A stretch of 64,000 nt of DNA from contig JAIUOA010000004.1 of the NCBI GenBank assembly GCA_020161295.1, positions 1 through 64,000 of the forward strand. The letters run 5' to 3'. A program made the translations under genes and the position numbers. Source of the DNA: Bacillota bacterium (GTDB lineage Bacteria; Bacillota; Clostridia; Peptostreptococcales; Acidaminobacteraceae). How positions within the stretch are numbered: position 1 is the first letter of the stretch; each line of letters begins with the position of its first letter. The notes beneath the pieces were generated by a model, which did not search any database, was not told the DNA's origin, and saw only the letters and a list, made by a program, of their open reading frames with translations. Positions 34,314-42,543 of the stretch are shown here, one piece after another.

Positions 34314-35660
34314 TTAAAACTCCACTTGAATCGATTGCCCCTTATCGATAAAGGCCTGCATAACGTCTGCGGGGACAAGTCCGCCACCCGTCGCCCAGGA
34401 AATATGATGAGCATTTTCCATATGCTCCAGCAGCCCTGACTGTTTTAAAAACTCGAAGCCTTGAGTTTTATATAGCAGCCAGATAGGACCAACAAACCCG
34501 GCGAGTGCAGACGGCTCCAGCTTGATGTGTTCCGCGAGGTGAAGGACGTTGAGCATCCAGTACATCTTCTCATCAGAGACGGTATAGACGCCTTCTATGA
34601 GCGGCTCGATGACTTTACCTACAAACCCTGAGGGTCTCCCGACAGCAAGTCCGTCTGCATCGGTGATGTTATCGACGCCGATATCACCCACGCTGATGTG
34701 TTCATGCTTTCCAGTGGCCATCCCTAACAGCATGCAAGGCGCATGTGTGGGCTCTGCGAAGAAAATCTTAACGTGGTCTCCGTAGATCAGCTTCAGGCCA
34801 TAAGCGATTCCGCCTGGGGCACCGCCGACGCCACATGGAAGATAGACGAACAGCGGATGCGTTTCATCCACGGGTATGTTTTTTTCCGTGAGTTGATCGC
34901 GAAGCCTTAAAGCGGCAACCGCATAACCATTAAACAAGGTAATCGAGTTTTCATCATCGATAAAGTAAGCAAATGGATTTTTTTCGGCACTTTCACGGCC
35001 TTCAGCCACTGCCACCGAGTAGTCGGCTTCATGGAGGATCACCTGCGCGCCTTTTTCTCTAAGTAACGCAACCTTCCAGGCTTTTGCGTCCTTCGACATG
35101 TGTACGGTAACATTGAACCCGATGGCCTTGCTCATAACACCGATACTAAGGCCTAGGTTTCCAGTGGAGCCTACCACTAAGGTGTAGCGCGAAAAGAGTG
35201 CCCGCGCTTCCTCTGAGGCAAGCTTGGCATAGTCGTCTTCAGTGGTAATAAGGCCATTTTCTAATGCCAGTTTCTCGGCAAATTGGATGACTTCGTAAAC
35301 GCCACCACGCGCCTTAACCGAGCCTGCGATATCCAAATGGCTGTCTAGTTTTACGGACCAGTCGCCTAATATTCTGCCGCCGATAGCGGGAACCAGGCTC
35401 TTTTTAAGGACGGGAAGAGATCTAAGTTCCGATTCGATGATGCCGTCTGTGCGTTCAGTTTCCGGGAAAAGTTTTTTAAAGAGTGATGCGAAGCGTTTAA
35501 GTCTTTGATCAGCTTCTTTTATGCCCTCCAAATTTGGTAGCTGTGCATAAGTGCTATGGATTTGATCGAGCGCTTGTTTCGCGGGGCGTCTATGGGGATT
35601 GATCCAAAGGATTTCTTCATAGGCTTTTAGCGAAGCGATTATGGATTCACTACTTTTCAT
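34314..35660 (-). CDS. dsdA: D-serine ammonia-lyase
   Basis: PLP enzyme that deaminates D-serine to pyruvate and ammonia, 448 residues, the normal DsdA length. The PLP lysine lies in AGSVKARGG (about residue 112), and the phosphate-binding Gly loop is VVGSTGNLGLSIG (about 160-172). The ATG at 35660 follows GAGGTGG; an ATG four codons earlier lacks an SD. A TGaTAAGAT extended -10 (35690-35698, minus strand) is a possible promoter. No dsdC regulator or dsdX permease is adjacent. With SdaAA/AB the host can use both serine isomers. Confidence 0.92.
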   Translation of the reverse strand: MKSSESIIASLKAYEEILWINPHRRPAKQALDQIHSTYAQLPNLEGIKEADQRLKRFASLFKKLFPETERTDGIIESELRSLPVLKKSLVPAIGGRILGDWSVKLDSHLDIAGSVKARGGVYEVIQFAEKLALENGLITTEDDYAKLASEEARALFSRYTLVVGSTGNLGLSIGVMSKAIGFNVTVHMSKDAKAWKVALLREKGAQVILHEADYSVAVAEGRESAEKNPFAYFIDDENSITLFNGYAVAALRLRDQLTEKNIPVDETHPLFVYLPCGVGGAPGGIAYGLKLIYGDHVKIFFAEPTHAPCMLLGMATGKHEHISVGDIGVDNITDADGLAVGRPSGFVGKVIEPLIEGVYTVSDEKMYWMLNVLHLAEHIKLEPSALAGFVGPIWLLYKTQGFEFLKQSGLLEHMENAHHISWATGGGLVPADVMQAFIDKGQSIQVEF

Positions 35661-35731
35661 GGTCCACCTCATGGTTTTGATTTAAGTTCATCTTATCAGA
35701 TTTCAGTGGGATTTAAAATCCCCATAAAGGG

Positions 35732-35740
35732 TGATATAAT
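35732..35740 (+). promoter_or_regulatory. extended -10 promoter for the membrane protein and WYL regulator
   Basis: TGaTATAAT lies 35 bases upstream of the ATG at 35775, with TTTAAA as a weak -35 at a 17-base spacing. Confidence 0.55.
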
Positions 35741-35774
35741 AAGGATTGAAATTGCAAATGCAAAGGAGACGCAT

Positions 35775-36278
35775 ATGACGATAAAAGAAATCAAATCCAA
35801 ATACGGCCAAACCATTACCATGGGCATCAGTTTAATCCTGATCATCGCATTCTTCATCCCGTGGTTTTCAATTAATCCAGATTTTCAAATGTTTGCATCG
35901 TCCGATATGAAGATATCCGGCTTTAGCATCCTAAAGGGCATTCATTTTGCTGCACCGACAGTGTCACTTTTAGGAGAGGCCTATGGATTCCCACTGGCAT
36001 CGAAGCTCATTTACTTAGGGTACATCATCGTATTGTTTCCTATCGTAGGAATCGCGGCCATCGTAATGAGTGGGCTTAGAAAGCCTAAGGCAGAGCTGGT
36101 TCATATGATCCACTACTGTGCCACAGCGGCATTCTTAACGCTATTTTTCATATTGATTTTAATCAATAAAGATGTCAGAGAGTTGTTTTTCGCAGTGATG
36201 AAGATAGGCTTCGGCTCGCTGTTGAGTCTACTACTGGCATTTGCGGGCATCGCCTTTTATTTTATTAAAGTAAAGTAG
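35775..36278 (+). CDS. membrane protein of unknown function
   Basis: 167 residues with four predicted membrane segments (about 14-32, 81-102, 112-130 and 140-163) and a roughly 48-residue loop between the first two. Not assigned to a family. SD AAGGAG precedes the ATG at 35775; the longer open frame back to 35706 runs through the promoter and is rejected. The WYL regulator starts 7 bases after its stop, so the two are co-transcribed and perhaps linked in function. Confidence 0.75.
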   Translation: MTIKEIKSKYGQTITMGISLILIIAFFIPWFSINPDFQMFASSDMKISGFSILKGIHFAAPTVSLLGEAYGFPLASKLIYLGYIIVLFPIVGIAAIVMSGLRKPKAELVHMIHYCATAAFLTLFFILILINKDVRELFFAVMKIGFGSLLSLLLAFAGIAFYFIKVK

Positions 36279-36285
36279 GCAGCTA

Positions 36286-37242
36286 ATGAAGCATTATCGT
36301 CTTTTGGGCATTTTGCTACTTCTCGAAAATCATCCTGTACTGACGGCTAAAGAGATCGCTGCACATTTTGAGGTCTCTATCAGAACCGTCTACCGGGATT
36401 TAGAGGTGCTATCCGAAGCAGGTTATGGCATCGTTACAGAAAGTGGAAAGGGCGGCGGTATCTCTCTACAGTATAATAAACGCGTTAGAGTTAGCGCCAT
36501 GGATGAACATGAGTTGATTAAGCTGGTGAGACAGTTTGCCCTAAAATCGGATGATGCCTCATATGAAAACATCGGTCTAAAGATTAGAAGCCAGCTCCCG
36601 CCAGAAGCCCAACTGGTCTATGACCGTTTGATCGCCGTGACGCTGGTGGATAACACCTACTGGAGCGGTAAAGCATCCACAGTTGAAGCCTATGTGTTAT
36701 CGATCCAAGAGGCGATTCTAAAAAACAGAAAGCTCATCATCGATTATACCAGCGGTTCCGGATTCACAAACGATCGCATCATCTGGCCACTGGGCATCGT
36801 TAAAAAAGCACAGCAACAGTATCTGGTGGCGTACTGCGAAAAAAGGATGGAGAACCGAACGTTTAATGTGGATAAAATTTCGAGGTTGACGATCTCTGAT
36901 GAGACCTATGAACCGCTGCCCTCATTTGATCTTAAGGCATTCTGGATGAATCAATCGCGGGAGTATAAAGCACCTATGACGCGTCCCGTTACTGAGGGAC
37001 ATAGTGACGCTCACTACCCGGTGACACTTAGGATAAATGATGCAGGTTTGGACCGTCTTAAGGGCTTTAGGATGATCCAAATGGAGGATGATCACCAGAT
37101 TACTTTAGATTTTATTTCTGAGAACATCGCTTTTAATCACTTGATATTGATGTCTGAAATGATTCGTGTGATGCGTCCTGAGGCGTTGATTCAAAAGTTT
37201 AGGCAAAGGGCTTCGCAAATATTGGAACAATATGGGCTATAA
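36286..37242 (+). CDS. helix-turn-helix WYL domain transcriptional regulator (YafY-like)
   Basis: 318 residues. The N-terminal winged helix-turn-helix has LTAKEIAAHFEVSIRTVYRD (about 19-38), and the WYL ligand-binding domain (about 140-210) includes the YLVAYCEKR strand. A C-terminal WCX-like extension follows. WYL regulators respond to small ligands or nucleic acids. It is in an operon with the upstream membrane protein. A perfect 16-base palindrome just after its stop, before the GyrI-like gene, is a natural candidate for its operator. Confidence 0.88.
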   Translation: MKHYRLLGILLLLENHPVLTAKEIAAHFEVSIRTVYRDLEVLSEAGYGIVTESGKGGGISLQYNKRVRVSAMDEHELIKLVRQFALKSDDASYENIGLKIRSQLPPEAQLVYDRLIAVTLVDNTYWSGKASTVEAYVLSIQEAILKNRKLIIDYTSGSGFTNDRIIWPLGIVKKAQQQYLVAYCEKRMENRTFNVDKISRLTISDETYEPLPSFDLKAFWMNQSREYKAPMTRPVTEGHSDAHYPVTLRINDAGLDRLKGFRMIQMEDDHQITLDFISENIAFNHLILMSEMIRVMRPEALIQKFRQRASQILEQYGL

Positions 37243-37247
37243 TTCAC

Positions 37248-37281
37248 TGACATCCAGATGTCAACTAATGTCCTTTATAAT
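37248..37281 (+). promoter_or_regulatory. palindromic operator overlapping the promoter of the GyrI-like gene
   Basis: TGACAT-CCAG-ATGTCA (37248-37263) is a perfect inverted repeat. TATAAT follows at 37276-37281. The palindrome covers the place where the -35 box should be (no good -35 is visible), so a bound factor would directly control this promoter. Confidence 0.55.
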
Positions 37282-37325
37282 GAGATTAGAAGTTTTGAAG
37301 TCATATCATTTAAGGAGAAAAGGCG

Positions 37326-37769
37326 ATGGAAGCGAAAGTGGTCAATTTAAAATCTGAAAAGGTCATCGGGCTCGTGTATCGAGGACCCAATCAAAATGGC
37401 GAAATACCAGCCATGTGGGAGGTATTTAATACCCGTTTTAAAGAAATCATCAACCCCGATCTAACGAAGTTTTACGGTCTTTGCTATGATTGTGATACGC
37501 CAGGTTCATTTGCGTACATGGCAGGCTTGGCAGTAAGCGAGGTGACACAGCTACCAGAGGGCATGGAGTTACAAGAGCTACCTGCTGGAAAGTATGCGAT
37601 CTTTACTTTTAAAGACCCTATCAGCAAAATTGGAGAGTTTTGGGACGCCATCTATAAAACGGGGTTAAAAGAAAATGGTTTAGAGGCTGTTAATGGCATG
37701 ACGTTTGAGCTTTATGATGAGCGGTTTCATCAGACGGGTGAATGCGACATCTATATCCCGGTAAAATGA
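37326..37769 (+). CDS. GyrI-like small-molecule-binding domain protein
   Basis: 147 residues, a stand-alone GyrI-like / AraC effector-binding domain (SHS2 fold) without any DNA-binding part. Recognisable family features are the opening strand (VIGLVYRG), the central PAGKYAIFTF segment (about 86-95) and the end ECDIYIPVK. Such proteins bind hydrophobic or cationic small molecules, and some hydrolyse them or protect gyrase. SD AAGGAG precedes the ATG. Its promoter carries a palindrome next to the WYL regulator gene, suggesting control by that regulator. Confidence 0.82.
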   Translation: MEAKVVNLKSEKVIGLVYRGPNQNGEIPAMWEVFNTRFKEIINPDLTKFYGLCYDCDTPGSFAYMAGLAVSEVTQLPEGMELQELPAGKYAIFTFKDPISKIGEFWDAIYKTGLKENGLEAVNGMTFELYDERFHQTGECDIYIPVK

Positions 37770-37796
37770 TTGAGTACTCAGATCGAATAAAAAAAG

Positions 37797-37834
37797 GGAG
37801 TTGCTTTCCATCTCATTAGAGGGTAAGCAACTCC
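37797..37834. terminator. terminator of the hydrogenase operon
   Basis: GGAGTTGCTT (37797-37806) pairs with AAGCAACTCC (37825-37834). On the minus strand it is followed by CTTTTTTTATT, a strong terminator after hydA. It also faces the convergent GyrI-like gene. Confidence 0.85.
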
Positions 37835-37841
37835 TTTGCTT

Positions 37842-39584
37842 TTAGATCTTTTCCTTAGGAATATAGTGAGTGTGAAGCAGCTCGTGCGCCTTATGGCTAT
37901 TTGGCTTGCCGAGGTATTCATCGTAAAGCTGTTTGATATAAGGGTTGTCATGCGATTTACGCAGGACTTTTCCGCGGTCCTCTTGATAGATGGCTGCTTG
38001 ACGTTTTTTGATGATATCCATATCGCCGTGGTGATATGGCTGGCCACCGCCACCGATACAACCGCCAGGACATGCCATGATTTCGATGGCGTCGAATTGT
38101 GAAATGCCATCGCGGATGTCTTCCAGCAGTTTTCGTGCATTACCAAGACCGTGGGCGATACCGATTCGGAGGTTCATGTCGCCCACCTTAACGGTGGCAG
38201 AACGGATTCCCTCAAGGCCTCTAAGTTGTTGGAAATCCACTTTTTCAAGTGTTTCACCAGTAATCCAGTCGTAAGCCGTTCTAACTGCGGCCTCGATAAC
38301 GCCACCTGTGGTACCGAAGATGACAGAAGCACCTGTGCTCTCGCCGAGCAGGTGATCAAACTGAGATTCTGGAAGACCTGCAAAGTTAACCCCTGCTTCT
38401 TTCAGCATGAGTGCCAATTCCCGCGTAGTGATGACGATATCGACGTTATTATTATCGTCTTTCGTGAGCTCTGGTCTTGCAGCTTCAGCCTTTTTCGCTA
38501 AGCATGGCATAACAGACACGACGACGATGTCTTCTGGTTTCAGGCCCATTTTTTCGGCGTAATACGTTTTAATGATCGCACCTAACATGATTTGAGGGGA
38601 TTTACAGGTAGATGGAATATCCAGCATATCTGGGAATTGGTGTTCAAAGAATTTTACCCAAGCAGGACAACAGCTGGTGAGCATCGGGAGCACACCACCG
38701 TTTTGAATACGGTGGATCAGCTCGGAGGCCTCTTCCATAATCGTCAGGTCAGCACCGAAGTCCGTATCGAAAATCGCGTCAAAGTGAAGTGCCCTGAGTG
38801 CGCTAACGAGCTTGCCGGTGGTAATCGTACCTGGATCCATACCAAACTCTTCGCCGATGGCCACGCGTACCGCTGGTGCCACTTGAACGACGACGTGCTT
38901 CTTAGGATCCGCAAGGTGATCCCATACCTTATCGGTATTGTTCACTTCTGTTAAGGCTGCTGTAGGACATACTGCCACGCATTGACCACAGAAGGTACAT
39001 GAGGTGTCCACCATATCCAGATTAAAGGCAGGGCCGACGAATACGTTGAATCCCCGATTGACAGCAGACAAGATACCGCAAGTCTGTACCGTATTGCACA
39101 TGGTTTCGCAACGGCGACACATGACGCATTTGTTAGGGTCTTTCACCAGTGCATAGGAGGAAGTATCTTTCGGATGATCCATCTTTTCACCTGCATACCT
39201 AATTTCGCGGATGCCAAGCTCTTGGGCAAGTGCCTGTAGCTCACATTCGAGGTTTTTAGGACAGAGGAGACAGTCAAATGGGTGATTGGAAAGTAGCAGT
39301 TCCACAGCAGTTCTACGTGCGGAAATGGCCCTTAAATTATCCGTTCTGATGACCATGCCATCAGTGCAAAGCTCTGAGCACGCTGGCGCTAAAGGTGCAC
39401 GCCCCTCAACCTCTACGACACATACACGACAGGAGGCGCTTTGGTTTACGATACCGAAGTCCTTCAGGTTCATGTGACATAGGGTTGGAATTTTTACATT
39501 AACCGCCTTTGCAGCATCCAAAATCGTCGTGCCTTCAGGTACCTGCAAAGGGATGTCGTTAATTCTGATACTGAGCATTTTCAT
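37842..39584 (-). CDS. hydA: [FeFe] hydrogenase catalytic subunit
   Basis: 580 residues with a full clostridial-type cofactor chain. An N-terminal [2Fe-2S] domain (about 1-80) is followed by the His-ligated [4Fe-4S] motif (HPFDCLLCPKNLEC, about 100), two [4Fe-4S] clusters (CVMCRRCETMC and CTFCGQCVAVC), then the H-cluster domain with TSCCPAW, MPCLAKK and the ACPGGCIGGGGQ motif. It makes or oxidises H2. Because NuoE- and NuoF-like subunits precede it, the complex probably couples NADH and ferredoxin to H2 (electron-bifurcating type), which is inference from gene context. Last gene of its operon. Confidence 0.95.
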   Translation of the reverse strand: MKMLSIRINDIPLQVPEGTTILDAAKAVNVKIPTLCHMNLKDFGIVNQSASCRVCVVEVEGRAPLAPACSELCTDGMVIRTDNLRAISARRTAVELLLSNHPFDCLLCPKNLECELQALAQELGIREIRYAGEKMDHPKDTSSYALVKDPNKCVMCRRCETMCNTVQTCGILSAVNRGFNVFVGPAFNLDMVDTSCTFCGQCVAVCPTAALTEVNNTDKVWDHLADPKKHVVVQVAPAVRVAIGEEFGMDPGTITTGKLVSALRALHFDAIFDTDFGADLTIMEEASELIHRIQNGGVLPMLTSCCPAWVKFFEHQFPDMLDIPSTCKSPQIMLGAIIKTYYAEKMGLKPEDIVVVSVMPCLAKKAEAARPELTKDDNNNVDIVITTRELALMLKEAGVNFAGLPESQFDHLLGESTGASVIFGTTGGVIEAAVRTAYDWITGETLEKVDFQQLRGLEGIRSATVKVGDMNLRIGIAHGLGNARKLLEDIRDGISQFDAIEIMACPGGCIGGGGQPYHHGDMDIIKKRQAAIYQEDRGKVLRKSHDNPYIKQLYDEYLGKPNSHKAHELLHTHYIPKEKI

Positions 39585-39597
39585 AAGAATACCCCCT

Positions 39598-41391
39598 TTA
39601 AGGTCTTAAGACAGCTTGGAATTTACAAGCTGTGTAGCAAGCGCCGCAAGCGATACATTTTTCTTCATCGATCACGTGCTTTTGCTTAGGAGCGCCTGAG
39701 ATGCAGCTCACTGGGCACACGCGTGCACAAGCGGTACAGCCGATACATTTTTCTTCGATGATTTTATATTTGGCCAGTGCCTTGCAGGCACCTGCAGGGC
39801 AGCGTTTGTCCTGAATATGTGCGAGGTATTCATCATAGAAGTATTCCAGTGTACTTAAGATCGGATTTGGCGCCGTTTGACCAAGTCCGCATAATGCACT
39901 CTCTTTCACCGTTTTTCCTAAGGTTCTCAGCTTCGTGATGTCATCCATCGTGCCTTCTCCCTTAGTAATCTTATCGAGAATTTCAAACATGCGCTTCGTT
40001 CCCAGACGACAAGGTGTACACTTACCACATGATTCATCCTGAGTAAACTCGAGATAGAATTTTGCGATGTTCACCATACAGTCGTCCTCGTCCATGACGA
40101 TCATACCACCTGACCCCATCATGGAACCGATCGCGCGCAGGCTCTCATAATCGATAGGCGTATCGAGATCCAGTGTGGTGATGACACCGCCCGATGGTCC
40201 GCCAGTCTGAACGGCCTTGAATTTTTTACCGCCGATGATGCCGCCGCCGATATCATAGATGATTTCACGTAATGTCGTTCCCATTGGAACTTCCACCAGA
40301 CCGACGTTATTGACTTTGCCAGCCAGCGCAAAAACCTTAGTGCCCTTAGATTTTTCGGTGCCAATGCTACTGAACCATTCAGCGCCTTTTAATATAATCG
40401 GCGCTACGTTTGCCAGTGTCTCGACATTGTTTACCACAGTCGGTTTCCTATTATAGCCTTCTACAGCTGGATAGGGTGGCTTTTTAGTAGGTTCTCCGCG
40501 ATTACCTTCAACAGAATGAATCAGGGCGGTCTCCTCACCACAAACGAAAGCGCCAGCCCCTAGTTTGATTTTTATGTCGAAGGAAAAGTTTGTCTCAAAG
40601 ATTTGTTTGCCGAGAAGACCGTACTCTCTCGCTTGAGCGATGGCCACTTCAAGCCGTTTGATAGCAAGTGGGTACTCGGCGCGAATATAGATGATGCCTT
40701 CCTGTGCGCCGATGGCATAGCCTGCAAGCGCCATGGCTTCTAGAACGGAATGGGGATCACCTTCCAATATGGAGCGATCCATAAAGGCGCCTGGATCACC
40801 TTCATCTGCGTTACAGATGACGTACTTTTGGTCAGAAACTGTCTTGCGCGTAAGCTCCCATTTAAGTCCGGTGGAGAATCCGCCGCCGCCTCTGCCTCTA
40901 AGCCCGCTGGCCTTCATGATTTCGATCACCTTATCTGGCGTATACTCTGTTAATGCTTTTCCCAGAGCTTCGTATCCATTAAACGCGATATACTCGTTAA
41001 TATCTTCAGGGTTGATTAAACCACAATTGCGAAGGGCGATGCGGTACTGCTTCTTATAGAAGCTCATTTCATCGTGCTTCGGTAATTTTTTTTGCGTTTC
41101 AGGTTCTTGATAAAGAAGCCGTTGAACGGTACGCCCCTTAATGATGTGCTCGCCTACGATTTCCGCGACGTCGTCTGGTGAAACCTTGACGTAAAATACA
41201 TTGTCGGGATGGATTTTAACGATAGGCCCTTGACCGCAGAATCCAAAACACCCTGTTTTGATGACCCCAACTTCATCGCTGTAACCAGCGTCACTTAATG
41301 CCCCTTTAAATTTCTCGACGATTTCTAAGCTATCAGCCGATACACATCCAGTTCCGCCACAAACCATGATATGTGTTCTTTGTGTAGTCAT
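39598..41391 (-). CDS. hydB: NADH-binding subunit of [FeFe] hydrogenase (NuoF/HydB-like)
   Basis: 597 residues. An N-terminal thioredoxin-like [2Fe-2S] part (CGGTGC and CFGFC, about 11-53) is followed by the FMN/NADH-binding NuoF core with GRGGGGFSTGLKW (about 166-178) and NADEGDPGAF. A [4Fe-4S] site follows in SCGKCTPCRLG, then two C-terminal ferredoxin clusters (CIGCTACARVCP and CIACGACYTAC). The subunit accepts electrons from NADH. It ends 13 bases before hydA. This domain order is standard for HydB of trimeric or tetrameric bifurcating hydrogenases. Confidence 0.94.
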   Translation of the reverse strand: MTTQRTHIMVCGGTGCVSADSLEIVEKFKGALSDAGYSDEVGVIKTGCFGFCGQGPIVKIHPDNVFYVKVSPDDVAEIVGEHIIKGRTVQRLLYQEPETQKKLPKHDEMSFYKKQYRIALRNCGLINPEDINEYIAFNGYEALGKALTEYTPDKVIEIMKASGLRGRGGGGFSTGLKWELTRKTVSDQKYVICNADEGDPGAFMDRSILEGDPHSVLEAMALAGYAIGAQEGIIYIRAEYPLAIKRLEVAIAQAREYGLLGKQIFETNFSFDIKIKLGAGAFVCGEETALIHSVEGNRGEPTKKPPYPAVEGYNRKPTVVNNVETLANVAPIILKGAEWFSSIGTEKSKGTKVFALAGKVNNVGLVEVPMGTTLREIIYDIGGGIIGGKKFKAVQTGGPSGGVITTLDLDTPIDYESLRAIGSMMGSGGMIVMDEDDCMVNIAKFYLEFTQDESCGKCTPCRLGTKRMFEILDKITKGEGTMDDITKLRTLGKTVKESALCGLGQTAPNPILSTLEYFYDEYLAHIQDKRCPAGACKALAKYKIIEEKCIGCTACARVCPVSCISGAPKQKHVIDEEKCIACGACYTACKFQAVLRP

Positions 41392-41403
41392 ACCCCAACC
41401 TCC

Positions 41404-41799
41404 TTACAGCGCGCTGTGATAAGTCTTGATCAACACATGATCGTCAAGGATTTGACCATCTTTAATATGTTTTTCAAGAATATCAGAGACGAACGCCTTG
41501 TCTACATTACCATAAATCGTGGGTTCATGACCTGGCATGTTGACTTGAACCGTTGGCTCGCTATGACAGTACCCCATACAGCCAACTTGGACGACCTTAA
41601 TGTGTTCGATACCGTTTTGTGTGATCAATGCCACGAACTCATTAAGCACTTCACGGCTCCCAGCCGCGATGCCACAGGTCGCCATTCCTACGAGAATTTC
41701 AATGGTCTGATCATCTGATTCACCTGATTCGCGAAGTTTGACTTTTCTAATTTGCTCCTCGCGGATTCTTTTCAATTCTTCTAATGTTTTGACTGCCAT
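41404..41799 (-). CDS. (2Fe-2S) ferredoxin-domain subunit of the hydrogenase operon
   Basis: 131-residue thioredoxin-like ferredoxin domain protein. Cysteines are visible in VGMATCGIAAG (about 51-61) and in GCMGYC (about 88-93), giving three in ligand-like positions. It overlaps the upstream nuoE-like gene by one base (41799) and ends 12 bases before hydB, so it is part of the operon. Similar small subunits accompany many clostridial HydABC complexes as an extra electron carrier. Whether a cluster is bound with these cysteines alone is not certain. Confidence 0.85.
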   Translation of the reverse strand: MAVKTLEELKRIREEQIRKVKLRESGESDDQTIEILVGMATCGIAAGSREVLNEFVALITQNGIEHIKVVQVGCMGYCHSEPTVQVNMPGHEPTIYGNVDKAFVSDILEKHIKDGQILDDHVLIKTYHSAL

Positions 41800-42305
41800 T
41801 ATGAATCACTTCCTTCCTGTGCACGGTAATCTGAAATGAGTCGTGCGACATCATGAGTGGTGACGTGTCCGAAGACCTTATCATTGATCATGACCACAGG
41901 TGCAAGGCCACAAGCACCGATACAGCGGACATCCTTTAAAGTGAAAAGCCCGTCAGAGGTGCTACCGCCTGGCTTGACGCCCAATTGGTCGGAGAATTCG
42001 TGCATGACCTTTTCGACGCCTTTAACGAAACAAGCGGTACCCATGCAAACATTAATGGTGTATTTTCCTCGCTTCTCCTGAGAAAAATACGAGTAGAAGC
42101 TGACGACGCCGTAGACTTTTGCGGCAGGAATATTCAGCTTTCGTGAAACATAGAGTTGAAGCTCGCTTGGCAGGTATCCAAACAGCTCCTGTGCTTTGTG
42201 AAGAATTGAAATCAGGGCTTCCTCTTCTGCGTTTTGTTCTTTAATAAAGGCATCCAAAACTTTCAACTTTTCATCCGCATGCTCAAGACTAAAAATATCC
42301 GACAT
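41799..42305 (-). CDS. hydC: NuoE/HydC-like [2Fe-2S] subunit of the hydrogenase
   Basis: 168 residues, NuoE family. The four [2Fe-2S] ligands are in CMGTAC (about 90-95) and CIGAC (about 131-135). A helical N-terminal domain contains the typical LPSELQLYVSRKLNIPAAKVYGV segment in two parts (about 45-67). It passes electrons between the NuoF-like subunit and the rest of the complex. The ATG at 42305 is preferred over the ATG at 42314 because the AAAGGA SD would touch the earlier codon. First gene of the four-gene operon. Confidence 0.92.
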   Translation of the reverse strand: MSDIFSLEHADEKLKVLDAFIKEQNAEEEALISILHKAQELFGYLPSELQLYVSRKLNIPAAKVYGVVSFYSYFSQEKRGKYTINVCMGTACFVKGVEKVMHEFSDQLGVKPGGSTSDGLFTLKDVRCIGACGLAPVVMINDKVFGHVTTHDVARLISDYRAQEGSDS

Positions 42306-42371
42306 AATGTCCATCCTTTCCTGTGCATATTTGCGAAATGGAGAATGCTGAATTAACTAACTATTCAGACA

Positions 42372-42416
42372 ATTATAGTATATACCCACAGTTTTAAAAT
42401 AAAAAGGTCAACCTTT
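42372..42416 (-). promoter_or_regulatory. putative promoter/operator region of the hydrogenase operon
   Basis: On the minus strand a TATAAT (42372-42377) lies in the gap before hydC. A palindrome AAAGGT-CA-ACCTTT (42403-42416) lies upstream and contains a TTGACC, but the spacing to the TATAAT (28 bases) is too long for a normal promoter. The palindrome may be an operator. I do not see a Rex consensus. Confidence 0.3.
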
Positions 42417-42428
42417 ACAATTTATCTA

Positions 42429-42517
42429 TTGCTTTTTTTATTAAAAGGATTACACTGAATATGGCTCTAATATAGAGTTTGAATCCCCAGACTTCGAATC
42501 CTCGAATTTTGGGGTTT
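42429..42517 (+). promoter_or_regulatory. promoter and hairpin leader of the duplicated-domain gene
   Basis: TTGCTT (42429-42434), a 16-base spacer and TACACT (42451-42456) are a possible promoter. The leader contains a two-part hairpin (42482-42517): outer arms AATCCCCA/TGGGGTTT and inner arms TTCGA/TCGAA, followed by a U-rich TTTCCTTAATT and then the SD. It may be an attenuator or a stability element. Confidence 0.4.
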
Positions 42518-42543
42518 CCTTAATTGAAAAAGGAGAAAAAGTC

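Noticed and set aside
42482..42517. TTCGAATC-containing stem-loop that resembles a tRNA T-arm
   Set aside because: No acceptor, D or anticodon arm can be drawn around it; it is a leader hairpin.
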